A DNA stretch of 64,000 nt from Gordionus sp. m RMFG-2023 (lineage: Eukaryota > Nematomorpha > Gordioida > Chordodea > Parachordodidae). Of the stretch, positions 22,801-34,760 are shown piece after piece. Position 1 is the first letter of the stretch, and every line of letters starts with the position of its first letter. The notes below the pieces were generated by a model. It was given only the letters and a program-made list of their open reading frames with translations, did not search any database and was not told the origin of the DNA. Where the stretch lies: positions 62,349,561-62,413,560 of the forward strand of contig NC_088775.1 of the NCBI RefSeq assembly GCF_954871325.1, in the 5' to 3' direction. The position numbers and the translations under genes are program-made.

Positions 22801-24175
22801 AGCCGATTAACAACACTAATCGTCATATAAAGCTATTGTAAATTTTTTTCAACTTTATGATGCCTTGAGGGCAGCTTTAACAAATTTAAAGGATTCTGAA
22901 GATCCTGCCACTTCCACTATGGCTAGTGCTATAGTCTTTAGAATAGAAAAATTTGTTTTTATCTTATCACTTTGTGTTTTGGATAAAATATTGTTGATAA
23001 CAAGTTTGGCTTGTACAAAATTGCAAACCATTTCGAAGGATATAGGGTATGCAATAAATCAAATTCAATTGGCAAAAGATTGCTTGATTAATTTGAGAAG
23101 TATAATATAAATTATGTCTTAATTATTTTTTAATATAACACTGAATTTTTGGATGTTTTTTCAAAGGCGCAAGATTTTATGAAAGAGAGAAATCTACCTT
23201 TTGATTTTGAAAGTTCTAGACTTCAAACATTACAATCCAAAAAGGAGAGGTATATATACTTTCATCATTAAATATATAAATTTTTTTAGCTTTAAAATAG
23301 GTGTTTTATGCTGCACTCGATTTAATTATTATGCAGTTTAACGAAAGATTTAATGATGATTCAATGAAATTTTTACATCAAACATCATTTTTACGCCAAA
23401 GGGAATGGCAGAAAAATCAATTATTAAAGAAGATATCGAGGATATCTGTGAATTTTACAATTTAAATTCAAGTCAAATTTTCGAAGAAATGTTGAAGTTT
23501 AGAAATATTTATAAGATGGCCAAAATAGGAAATGTAATTATTACTCATGACATAGAGGTTCAAGAATATAAAGATTTGTCAGATTCTGAGAATTGTAAAT
23601 TTATTTAATTATAATATTTTTACCAATACATTATTTAGCTTCTTTTGATGATGATGATAATTCAGGGACTTACGATTCAGATTGGAAAAACTATTCATTT
23701 ATTTTACCTTATCGTTTACTTTTAAATTTTTCTGCTTTCCCTAATTTAAGAATTTTATATAAATATTTATTAACCATTCCCACAGCCTCATGTACTGCCG
23801 ATCATGAGTAAAATTAAATTAATTAAAACAAGACTGCGCAGTACCATGAAAGAATCTTTTCTCAATAATTTAACCATATTATCAATGAGAAATTTTTTAT
23901 TTAACCAATTAAATACTGATAAAATTATAAATTCTTTCGCTTTCTCTTCCCCTAATTTATCTAAATTATTAATTTAAAAATAATATTTATAAAGTTATAT
24001 TTTTTGCATTTTATTTATATTATATATTAAAAATTGATGTAATAAAAATTATTTTTGAAATTTATGGGTGTCATAATTATCATTTTTTCGAAGGGGCGGG
24101 GGATACTTTTCAAGGGGGTACTTTTCATGGGGGTATTCTGCTTCATTCGCTCAAAAAGTGTAGGGGCCACTGCGG

Positions 24176-24400
24176 GATACTCATTCACGATGTTGTATTC
24201 TCGATAATGTATTCGCATTCGCAATAATATTATTGCAATAATTCTTTCGCGGTAATGAAATCGGAGTAATACATTCGCCCTAATGCATTTTCTGTATAAA
24301 TTTGACGATATTATATTCGCGGTAAATACCTTTTCACGGTATTCGACACTCGCGTTAATGCATTCGTGATAAAATTTTTGTGGTATTGACATATAATTGA
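24176..24400. repeat. Degenerate ATTCGCGGTAAT-type short repeat
   Basis: Directly right of hAT A2, short phrases such as GTATTCTCGATAATG, GTATTCGCATTCGCAATAA, TTCGCGGTAATGAAAT, TATTCGCGGTAAATACC and GCATTCGTGATAAAA recur about every 15-20 bp in both orientations. The same kind of sequence (ATACATTCATGATAATACGGG) lies left of A2, so A2 inserted into this repeat. The 121-codon minus-strand frame across it is an accident of the repeat. Confidence 0.6.
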
Positions 24401-24985
24401 AATTTTCATAATGATTATTATTTTTTTGTGATTGATTATATCTTGTTTTAACAAAGTCTTTATTAATTATTATTATTAAATTTTTTTATTATTTTTCCTT
24501 TATCATGATAACAAAACAAAATTGAGAATAGGAGGACTGCAATAATTTTATATATGATTTTTCTATAACTTTAAATTTATAAAAATGCCAAAATTACAAT
24601 TAAATTACGCACGAAATTTGGGACATTCCGCTCTCTTATCAATTATGCCTTAAAAAAATTAAATTCTATTTAAAAAAATTTGTAACACAGTTTAATCTGT
24701 AATCACATTTTAATTTTTTTAAATAACACCTTAACAGAATTATAGAAGGGGAATATCATATAATTTTGATCGAAGTTAAAAAAAATGTCATGCAGGATAT
24801 GAAAATAATTAGCTGAAATCAATTTGTTCCTTCAACAAAAATTGAACTAAAAAATTTATAATATAGATACTACTTAGAGATTTTGCATCTTAGATCTGAT
24901 TATAAAAGAATTATTAAAATTAAGAATTTTTATAATCTATTTATACGAATAAATTATATTATTTTCGATCTATCCCATGTGGGCT
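24401..24985. other. AT-rich spacer, no gene seen
   Basis: Unique AT-rich DNA with no ORF, RNA gene or transposon terminus that I can support. Confidence 0.4.
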
Positions 24986-24989
24986 AGAC

Positions 24990-26100
24990 TTAGCGTTTTG
25001 CGAGGAAATATATGAAGATAGTTGGGCATAATAATAAACTCTGGTACATACCTTAAAAAATACATGTAACTAATGTTAAAACCAGGGTTTAAAGTTTTAT
25101 TTATAATATTCTTTCTTTTTCTTATTTATAACTAATGATCTACTAAACTATGCAAAATGACGTAAAAATTATGCAATTTCTAAAATAGACAAAAATTACG
25201 CAAAACTAAACCAAGCAAAATAACAAAAATGAACAAAATTACAGAAAAGCGAGCAAAAGGACACCTCAAAATTATTCAAAATAACAGAAAACGCAGAAAA
25301 TAATGATTATTTTTTTTATAATTTTTTTAAAAATTAAAAATTTATTTTAAAATTGGGTTTACTTAATTTTTCAGAACTATCTGATTTTTTATACCCCTTT
25401 CCCTTAAATGACAAAATAATGTAAAAGACACATAGAAATAAAGCAATTTCTAAACTAAGCAAAAAGTACGTAAAAAAAACTATCCAACCATGCAAAATGT
25501 CAAAAATGCATTGTAAAATGAGGCAAGAAAACGTAAATTTTAAATAATTTTAAATGCTTTTTGCGTTATTTTGCATACTTTTTTGCAATTTTGAGTATTT
25601 TATGCGTGCTTCTGATTTAGCGAAATATTTTGTGTTGTATCATATTCGTTATTCTTTGTTTTTCCGTTTTTTGCATACCCTTTTCTGGGATTTATTATCT
25701 TACATGTGTTTTTATATTTACGTGATTTTGTATATTTCCTACATCATTTGGCGCTTTTTTATGTGATTTTTATTTATTTTTAAAATAAAAAGAATAGAAT
25801 AAATATTTAAATATAGAGCTGCTATGAAAGAAACTCGAAAAAGGTTATAAAATATAAAATAAAGGTTAAAGGGAAGAAAATTTCTCAAATTTAAAAAATT
25901 AATAAAACGTATAGTAAAATTAATTAAAATTCAAAAAGGTACTTAAAAACTAGTTAAAATAAAAATCAATCCATCAAAAAATGAGGTAAGAGGTGAAAGA
26001 TCATTACCAAATATAGAGAAAAAATGAAGAAAATATATAAAAAATGATCTAAATTTAATAAAATAAATACTGAAAAATTAATTTAATTACGAAGAAATTT
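24990..26100. repeat. Degenerate GCAAAATGAC-type repeat with strand-skewed palindrome
   Basis: About 24990-25540 is purine-rich with phrases like ATGCAAAATGACG, AGCAAAATAAC and CAATTTCTAAA. From 25540 to 25790 the pattern flips to T-rich complements (GCGTTATTTTGCATACTTTT, TTTTGCAATTTT), then flips again to A-rich DNA up to 26100. The flips make a loose palindrome centred near 25545 and another near 25785. The 70-codon frame at 25554-25766 lies in the T-rich half and has the look of a translated repeat. Confidence 0.6.
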
Positions 26101-28135
26101 TTTTCTGGCAGAGCCAGTATTAATAATTACATGACCGTTATAACAAAGTTATAATCTGGCGGATGGCCAGTTAGAATTCAAAATTCGTTTAATTTTACTT
26201 AAAATGAATTGCAAAACGATTAGATAAATTTATCAAAAAATTTTAAAAAAAAGTTTAATCACAGATTACGATTTATAAAATTTATACTAAATTTACTTTT
26301 AATTTTTTATGTGCTCTAAAAAAATGTAACAAAACTATAAAATTTATTGCCAATATGCAATCATTATTTGAAAATAAACAATACCTTAATAAAACATTTT
26401 TTGTTCAAAAAACAAAGTAAATCTAATTTTATTATTACAAATACAATTAAAGGCTTATAATCTTGATGTGGAAATTTTATTTTTGCTAATTTAAATTTTC
26501 TACTGATTTTTAATGGTTTTTTTTTATAAAATATTTTTCTAGAATTAAATTAAATCATATGAAAGGTGTGAGTTAGAATTTGTATATATATTTATATATT
26601 AAAATTTAAAATGTATCATATTTTGATTATTTTTAAACGCGAACGCAAATTTTAATTTATTGCTAATATAATTCTGATTTTAAATTTTCTTTAAAGAAAC
26701 AGGAAAATAAATATATCCTTGAGGAGATGAATAGAATTTATTATAAAAATAGAAAATTTAATGATTTGCAATTATTGAGAAACTTGTTTACATAAATTAT
26801 GCGATTAATTTTAGGCAGAAATATTTGCATATATTAAAATTGACTTTAAAATAATGAGGACGCATTTTCTCAATATTTTTCTAATATTTACTAAATTTTA
26901 TACATTCGAAACTAAAATTGTTATTTTCTCCTTTCTATTTGTTTGAAACTACAAGGACAGTAAAAGATTATTTAGGAACAAAGTAATTTGTCGGATTAAA
27001 TCTTTATAATATTAATATAATTCCAACAAGATCAATCTCTGACATGTAAATAACCTTTATAAAAATAAGGGGCGTAACTAGAAATTATTTATGGAAAATT
27101 GAATATTTCACTCTGAAGAACAAAAATTACAAAGTTTACTGGGATTCAACACATAATAACATATTTCAATAATATTTTGTCGTTATTAAAATGAGATTGG
27201 TATATAAGCTGATTAGAATATAAATTATGTAACAAATAAAAATATGCAATATATTATAAGCAAAATATAAATAATTGGGAAATGACTAATTTAGGTAATT
27301 AATCATAATTTATGTAAAATTAGACATAACTAATGTAATATTAAGGTTAAAATATTATATATCTCATTTTCTCAGGATATGAAAATGGCAAAAAACAATC
27401 AGCAATATTTTAGGGTGGTTCAAAATTATGGGGTATAACCCTGCCACAACTGCCATCCAGTAATTATAGCCTTGATGATATTATACTAAATCTTGTGTAG
27501 AATAAAAATTAGTAAATTTTAAGAAAGATCTAAAAAACATTAAAAGATTTATCTCATAAGACCAAATTTTATTTTATTATTGATTTGAGTCACACGCGTG
27601 ATGAGGGGGGATCACCCCTTCGGAAATTTGCTTATCCTCGTAAATATCATTTTAAACTAACAAAAAAAACCATCTATACACCCCCACCCCTCTCCCTCTT
27701 TCCAAAAAATGTATACTCAAATAAGAATGATAAAATAGTAAAAGTTAATAACTTTTTCAAATAACGAACTATAATTTAAAATTTTTAGAAAATTTAATTA
27801 AAAAAACTGAAAATCTAAAAATTGTTTTTATAAAATTCAATAGAGCCAAATGCTTATAACAAGTGGACCTAAATACCTCCATTCATTTTTGAGGATATAT
27901 ATTTTATTTACCATATATAATTTAAAAAATGGATTGATCATGTCTAATTCCAATATTTAAAACCGCAAAATTTCCTAAGTTAGGATAGCTAAATATCCAC
28001 CCTCCCCCAATTATTCTAGTAAACAAACAGTTTTTAAAATAATTATATATAAAATTTTATATGCCAGGAACAATATAACCTCAAAAAAGGATTATACAAT
28101 CCATGATTCAAATAACCTAGATCCAGCATTACTAA
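26101..28135. other. AT-rich DNA, no gene recognised
   Basis: Two kilobases without a supported gene. A GGGGCGTAACTAGAAATT phrase at 27069 resembles a hAT terminus but has no partner. GC-richer scraps occur at 27590-27640 (ACACGCGTGATGAGGGGGGA) and 27680-27720 (C-rich). Origin unknown. Confidence 0.4.
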
Positions 28136-28139
28136 AATC

Positions 28140-29460
28140 AAAATAGACGCAAAGAGCACCATAAATATGCATAATATCGAAAATATGCAAAAAACAATTT
28201 TTAAACTAGGTAGAATGAAGTAAAATGACCAAAAAATAACTCAAAAAGTTAGAAAAGCTTACTAAATGAGTAAAAGTGAAGTAAATTAATAGTATGCATA
28301 ATTAAGTAATAAGCAATGCAATATTTTATTACTCAAATGAAGCAAAAAGTACTCAAAACTTGACAAAAGAAAAGCATCCCAAAATGATCTAACAAATAAA
28401 AATATGACCTTTTCAATACATTTTCATTTTCATTTCCTTTTAATTTTATATTATTTTTCAGTTTATTCTTCCTAGTTTTAATTAAAATTAAGAGTAATTT
28501 TTTAGATTTTTTAAAAATTTTGAATCAATTTTTTTTTCACTTTTTTCACTTTTCTCAATTTTTGATTATATTTATTTCAATTATCCTCCCTTTTTCCCCA
28601 TATTTAAAATCTTTTTCCATTTTCTTTCATTTCAACTTGATTTTTGACTAATTTAGATAATTTTTAAGGTTATATTTTTCAGTACATTTAATATCAATTT
28701 TTTTAGATTAAAATCAATTTATTTTTATATTATTTTATTTTTACTCAATTTTTTCCCATTTAACTTAAAATTGAGTAAAAATTTTAAAAATCGACGAAAA
28801 TTGATTTAAATTTTAAATAAACTAGATAAAAATTACCAAAAAAAAATTATTATAAAAAATACCAAATAATAAATATTCAAAAACAAAAAAAAAATAAAGT
28901 TAGGGAAGAAAATAAATTTAAATTCTTAAAAGCGATATAAAAGAAAAGAAAATCAAAATAAATGCCAGCAAAAATTGAGAAAGATGAAAAAAAAATTCAT
29001 TTACATTATAAAAAATCATTAGTAAGTTAAAATTTTAATTAAAATTAAGAAAGTAAAGAAAAAAAAGTATTGAAAAATTTATTTTAGACAATAGTACTTT
29101 AAAATTCAGTTTTAATATTTCATAGAGTTTGTTAAACGGCTCGATTTTTAAGAACAGCTAACCCAATTCATAGATGTCCAAACCTTTCTGCCATCTATGA
29201 GCAAAGAGGCATGCGTAATATTTTTGGCTCAAATTTTGGCCTAGCCATTTTTAAAAATTGAGCAGTTTTGCTACATTAATAGTTTCCGTCATTTTGCCTG
29301 ATTTCTGTGATTTTGCCTAAATTTGGCTATTTAATCGGTCATTTTGAGAGCTTTTCATAATTTTAGTGATTTTCTTTAATTTTGCATTATATTTTTTGTC
29401 TACATTATGAGAAATTTAAATACTTTACATATTATTTACTTGCTTTTTCCGTCATTCTGC
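28140..29460. repeat. Second degenerate strand-skewed palindrome, related to 24990-26100
   Basis: Order: A-rich GCAAAAATGAC-like phrases (28140-28400), T-rich block (28410-28765), A-rich block (28765-29090), MITE relic (29128-29275), then T-rich GTCATTTTGC phrases (29280-29460). The outer and inner halves mirror each other loosely, with a centre near 28765. It uses the same vocabulary as 24990-26100, so both probably come from one repeat family. Confidence 0.55.
29128..29275. mobile_element. Decayed hAT MITE of the TTGTTAAACGGCTC family
   Basis: GTTTGTTAAACGGCTCGATT, then TTAAGAACAGCTAACCCAAT and, near the other end, AATATTTTTGGCTC, matches the MITEs at 14682 and 51258, but it is shorter and more diverged and its right terminus is worn (GAGCAGTTTTGCTACATTA). 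An old copy of the same family. Confidence 0.7.
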
Positions 29461-31300
29461 ATTTGTAATTCACTCGTAAACCAGTTACTATAATCAATTT
29501 TTGATTGGCATTCATGTAATATCCTAATTTAAAAGTTTTTTAAATTTGTAATTTAAATATAAAATAATTTGTTAGCAGAAAACAATGCATTATAATAAAT
29601 TATTAATAGAAATCTATTGAAATAAATAGAAGATATTCATTGAAGAACATGCTCTCCATACTGGAAACAAATACTTTTGAAGTGAGTTCATAATGATTTG
29701 ATAATATTTTAATTTTCTTTTAAAAGTATGCCAAAAATAATATTACAGTTAAAATAAATATTATCCTAAGAAATATTTAATTTTAAAGTTTCTGCCTCCT
29801 AGCTATGTTTTTAACTTAACGCGTATAGGTTGAATATTTTTAGGAGATAAGATTTTAATTTTATAGCATTTATAGGGTTAGGTATCAATCAAATTTGAGG
29901 GAGGAATGGGGGAATTTTTATTTTAGATGTGTATATTTAATTGAATATTACTGAACCCGAACCTGAACCTATACCCGTTCGGAACTCATTTTTTCTTAAC
30001 TGGTATCTAATCTACCAAAAGTATTTTAGTTTAAGAACTGGAGTTATCAGGTTTAAGAATTTTAGTAATATTATGGTTAATTTCTACAAAGCAATGACAA
30101 ACAATTTTATGGTCAATTAGGTTCAAAGAGAATTCGGCACGGCGACAATTTGGTGCGGGAACGATATGATTTTATATGACATTTATAAAATTATAGGGAG
30201 TGAGTTACTCTAGCCAGAACTCTGTTTCTATTAATTAAAAAATTGACAATATTAAAAAAAAAATATTATTTTATATTTAGACCCTGATTTCTTAAGTTAA
30301 TCAACCTACCATGTTATGAGGTAAGTTGGTTCAAAAAAAATTTTAAATTGATTTATTATATGAATGACTTATTTAGGGTTTAACGATCTATCTCTGTCTC
30401 CCCTAACTTCTAGATATTGTATAAGTGCTATTTGGTATATATCATAGGATCTGTTTAATTTTAATTCTAAGGTGAAGAAAATTATTTCGCTGGAGAGTTT
30501 ATTAATATCCTAAAGTGGAACAAATAGAAAATAATTATTCATTCAAAATTTTCTTAGAGTAACTCGGACATAAATATCCTGTACAGCAGTTAATGTGGGC
30601 ATATTTCGCCATTCCTATCCTCTATGATATTTAAAATATTTTTGTTGATATTAGAAAAGAATAAGGAATTAACACAGTAAGTCTCATGGGAATACAATAG
30701 TGATAATGTCGGTAGAAAGACACATTATTATGGAATTTTATATTAGCGCTAAGAATAAATCTTGTTATAACATTTAGCAATTATATATATTGGTTATACC
30801 AAATATTTATTAGATCAATCTGATACAATGATATAAAATTTGTAAATGAAAATATCTAACTGTTGTTACAAGTTACAATAATTTAGAAAATAAAAATTTT
30901 GACCTGAAAATATTTTCTACACTAAGACGGACACATCTATTTAGCAGATTTTTTATAAATCAACTAACATATAAAGATTCATAGCTTTATAAATATGCCT
31001 ATGAGATATAGCAGGTTTAAATGAGGATAAGCTATGTGTCGCTTAATCATTCACCCCCCCCCTCCTCCTCACATCTTTAGATAGCCACGTTTTATTAAAA
31101 TTTGAAATAAATAAGGGAAATATTGATCTTTAATTATTAACACAAATATTATGTTTATATAATTAAGATAATTTATCTTAATAAAATAAACAAAAATGAA
31201 TTAACACACAATTTTTATTTATTCATATTTATAAAATATTTTAAAAAAATATAGAAAATAAAAAAATAATATTTTTAACTAGTTCTAAATGATCGTAGAT
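29461..31300. other. AT-rich DNA, no gene recognised
   Basis: No supported gene. A GC-richer repeat phrase (GAACCCGAACCTGAACC, 29951) and a CCCCCCCCCTCCTCCTC run near 31055 stand out; the latter could be a worn hAT end but has no partner. Confidence 0.4.
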
Positions 31301-32255
31301 TTAAATTATAAGCAATTCTTCCTTAAATATTCTCGGTCGATTCGCATAATCCAGTATAATAAACTCAATATTTTGAAATATTTCGCTATACACCTTTCTT
31401 GATTTTGGGTTGCCCACCAGAAATATACTGTTTAAATTTTTATTAAATGATTCTTCTAAACATAAAGCCTCTAGAACTTTCTAAATAAGGATGATAAGAA
31501 AATTGTATAAATGAAACTGTTCTATCAAACCTTTAGAAGATAAATGAAAAATAAATGATAGAAAATATGATTGTATGTATAGAATTGATTTAAAAATAAA
31601 CTAACTTCAGTTGCATTATTCGATTCCCTTCAATGGTGCAATAGGTTAATTGGAAATCTTGAAGTACGTTTTTCATCACTATGACGCATTTTACCAATCC
31701 AATTCAAAATATGTATAAAATTATCCAAGACCTTTCTTTCTTTTGATTAAAGGGTGTTTGTAATAGTCTTTCAAATTAGCCAAGGCATTAATAGAAACCT
31801 TCAAGATTTAGTAAATGTTTAATTTTTATCGATCATTTGAACGCTATCAAAATAATGCACAAGTGACTCGGGAATAGAGCAAAAATGTTGGTATAACAGT
31901 TATATGGTGTAGAATGGGAAGGTGCCAAAGTTAATGAAAAATGAGTAAGAGAGTTTTAAATGCATATCTGCATATTATTAATTGATTCCTGCCATCAAGG
32001 TCAGATTTTGTGTGGTAGAGAATATTAAAATCAATGGCAAGCAATAGAGTTTAAATCTTTGAATTAAAAACTAGACAAACCCAAATTCGTTGTTTTATAG
32101 CAATCTTGAGTAACTAGATCACAATTGTTTGCAGGACTAGTGAAAGGGGTCGGTAAATGATCTAGCCCGCTGAATTTATGTTTCATTGCTGCGATAGATA
32201 AAAGTGCAACATGAAGATATGGGGATCTTTCTACTATGACAATGCTTATTATTTT
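31301..32255 (-). pseudogene. Unrecognised multi-exon coding relic
   Basis: The minus strand reads like protein in three blocks. Block 1 (32255-32064) has VERSPYLHVALLSIAAMKH and DLVTQDCYKTTNLGL. Block 2 (about 31735-31606) has NFIHILNWIGKMRHSDEKR and ends ESNNATE. Block 3 (31480-31301) starts KVLEALCLEESFNKN, has GNPKSRKVYSEIF and LDYANRPRIFKEEL, and ends at a stop. Blocks 2 and 3 are separated by 125 nt with GTTAGT...TTTAG ends and join in phase 0. Block 2 has one in-frame TGA and the stretch between blocks 1 and 2 has several breaks, so it looks decayed. The order of motifs recalls, weakly, the C-terminal part of MULE-type transposases (R-F-P-I then N-N-A-x-E). Family not established. Confidence 0.4.
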
Positions 32256-33190
32256 GTAAGGTTGGTCAGTTATTTCTGTAGCACAATTTTAGATTAAATT
32301 TTAGAAAAATTGATATTGTTTTTAAATTATTTAATTTATTGATAATATATAATTATTAAATGAACAGATTTTAGAGATTTTTGTAAAAAAAAAATAATTA
32401 TAATAAAAAGTTATTTTAGTTAAATTAATATATAAACATTCAACAATTAATAGGATCAAGGTTCTCCAGACCAACTATCAACGCCCCCTAATAAATGCCA
32501 TATAAAATCATATTATTCATGTTTAATGATTTTTTTTTTATATTAATAGAATTATAATAATCAAAACTTAATTAGATCAGCGTCTATTTGTCGTTAGTTG
32601 GAATAATTGCTTGTAATTTTTATAATATCTAACCTGGATACGCCTGAACCCAACCTAATTTTTTAAAATTTCAGAGACCCATAGTGAATCTTGGAAAATT
32701 TTTCAGGGTTCAGAACATCTTTTTGAGTTAGGAAGCTAACTTAATAATTAATCCTAACTAGAGATAGATTGTGAATAAGATGAGAGAAGTTACAAAAGGA
32801 TCTCTGGAGAAGATGAGCCTAATACAAATTATAAAAAAAATAGCAGCAGATAAGGATGTTCAAGATAAAGTGAAAAGACAAGGAGATTATATATATCAGA
32901 TAAAATGAGTGATAGAAGTGCGAATTTCAAAGCTAATAAAGTAATTATATGTTGAATAAAAAAATGAAGATTTAATTCCAATAAACTTAATAAAAGAAGT
33001 CATTATTGGGATATATAAAATGCTAAGGCCGTAGAAAGAAACTCAAGGTATATCATGTCAAGTATTAAAATGTAGGTGGGTAGATTATTAAAATAAAAAG
33101 CAAAAAAAATATCGATGTCTTCAAAAAAATAAAGTATGAGATCAAATAGCACTCCAATAGAAAAGTTAGAGCTCTAGTTGAGAATGATAA
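32256..33190. other. AT-rich DNA with one weak small ORF
   Basis: No recognised gene. The best frame is on the plus strand near 32785-32910 (MREVTKGSLEKMSLIQIIKK, 40-odd codons, Lys-rich); it has no match that I know and could be chance or a worn exon. Confidence 0.3.
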
Positions 33191-33193
33191 GAG

Positions 33194-34760
33194 CATACGC
33201 AGGAATGTGCTATAAAGGGTAGGGGGGGGGAGGTGGTAATTAAAAATATTTTTTTCTAGGAGTTATTCAAGAATATCATAAGTTTCAGAAATTTATTTTA
33301 ACCAGTGAGTGACTATAAAATATTGACAATTTCTAACATAAATTCAAATTCAAATATAAATGATAAAATATCAAGTGTTTTTAACCGGCGTATGAATCAC
33401 TATAAAATAAATGTCTTAAAAAGGAACTTTGTAAAAAAGATATAAATTTTTAAAGCATTTAAAATTTGATATATAAATTTAAATTATAATAAAAATTATT
33501 AAATGTTGAAAATATAGACTAATGCGCAAAACAAGCTAAAACGATTAATATTTTGCATTTTTGCCATAATATTTTGAATTAATAAGTAGTCAAATCCCTC
33601 ATCTATAAAATAAAAAAAAAGTGTAGCTCTCTACCTCTGATACTTTAGGGCTGTGATTAATTAAGTGAAGTGTGTCATCATATTTTACCCCATATCCAGG
33701 GTAAAAAAGCCAAGCATTAGGGTAAAGTGGTTAAAATAAAATTGAACATAACTATATTGTATAATTGAACAAAATATTGCAATTTTTATTCATCACTTTT
33801 AATATAAACCAATCAATATAATACCGGAATGTAAAAAATTATATTAAAATTGGCACATTTTGAATGTGCCCTTTTGAATGTGCCCATTTTAGGCACATCG
33901 TGCACTTCATTTATTCTTCCCCTTTATGACTATTCATTAAATTTTATTCCTTATTTCGTGACTTCCAGTTAAACCATAAACTTCTGATAAATTTTATTTT
34001 ATAGTTATGACTTTAAAAGGAACATGTATGCAAATTATTAAATTCTGATCCTTAATATATTTTAAAATTAATTAGAAGGTAATTTTTATAATTTTGGGGT
34101 AAAAAACGGTTATTTGACAAAATATGTCCAGCCGGGAATTTTTTTCAAAAGATGAACATAGTTAAAAAAATTAGATATAAAAATACGTCCTCACGCCAAA
34201 TTTAAAGTCTTTATTTTCAAGGGTTAAGAAGTTATTCATGTTAGTATTGTTACCCAGTCAATCGTTTTACCCGGGGCTTTCCTATAAAGTATTCACGAAT
34301 AAAAATATGATGTTAAAAAAAATTATAAAAAATAGAATTAGAAGCCTATTAAACTCATAATATGAAATTAAATATTCTTTGGGATTGATCTTTTTTAATG
34401 ATTTCATTAGCCTTGGTATCATCCCCCTATGTATATTAAGAAAAAAACCCATTCAATCTATTTTCAGAAGTATAGAAAAAGTACAAATAAGTATAGTTGT
34501 CAAAATATATAATAATTTTAGTATATTAGGAAAATAGTCTAACCCTACATTTACAGTTAGTCAGAATTCGTGGCTAAGTATAAAAAATATTATATACTTC
34601 GCCGCAAACTCGCGCTAACTGTGATGCGGTTTGGAACATTATCAACTATAGATAACTTTTTATACCATAGTTTGAATTCAGCTAGTAATGTATCATAGGA
34701 TATTCGAATATCCTCACAATAAAAATTTGCCAGGAGCGCCTATAGTTAGTTAACACCAAT
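33194..34760 (-). mobile_element. Old hAT relic, same family as 43127-46018
   Basis: The left end CATACGCAGGAATGTGCTAT with a G run matches the left end of the 43127 element (GTACGCAGGAATTTGG plus G run). AACCGGCGTATGAAT and TAAATGTTGAAAATAT inside correspond to AACCGGCGGCATATAAAT and TAAATGTTGGAAATATG there. Near 34440-34545, CATTCAATCTATTTTCAGAA and AATAATTTTAGTATATTAGG match the C-terminal coding end, and 34625-34730 (TATCAACTATAGATAAC...ACCATAGTT) matches further upstream coding DNA. Heavily diverged and deleted; no frame survives. Confidence 0.7.

Larger units (their letters stand above)
18153..22818. mobile_element. Giant palindromic hAT-type foldback element (4,666 bp) with satellite arms
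   Basis: Left end TAGTGTTGTTAAAACGCCG, right end (reversed) TAGTGTTGTTAATCGGCTTA, and a perfect 8-bp duplication ATCGTCAT (18145-18152, 22819-22826). It interrupts the hAT A2 transposase gene; A1 shows the unoccupied site. The whole element is an inverted repeat with the switch at 20248/20249: left arm about 2.1 kb, right arm about 2.6 kb. From outside to inside each arm has about 33-bp repeats, a 100-bp single-copy segment with GGCGGGAAAGTTACTTAAAG, and an array of 119-bp repeats. There is no transposase; the short frames at 18119-18722 and 22302-22826 are translations of the 33-bp repeats. It must have been moved by a hAT transposase in trans. Confidence 0.93.
17122..24172 (+). mobile_element. 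hAT transposon copy A2, split by a giant palindrome; perfect 8-bp duplication
   Basis: Ends CAGGGGCCCCTACA (17122) and TGTAGGGGCCACTG (reads to 24172), with identical CGGGATAC on both sides (17114-17121, 24173-24180). Without the insert at 18153-22818 it is about 2.4 kb. The transposase (ZMYM1-like) runs from about 17312: RNQAFWGNRQQEG, then FSIIVDDTYDVSKSEAIAL (first catalytic Asp, 17590-17650) and GQSYDGASNMSG (second Asp, 17797-17832), HRLNLIVVQL; it resumes after the insert at 22827 with LTNLKDSEDPATSTMASAIV and the dimerisation domain (about 23790-23880). Relative to A1 the part left of the insert differs visibly (roughly one base in ten), the part right of it hardly at all. Broken by the insert and by smaller changes. 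Confidence 0.93.

Noticed and set aside
33194-34760. A separate host gene with C-terminal similarity to transposases
   Set aside because: Its terminus and internal phrases align with the 43127-46018 hAT, so it is a decayed copy.
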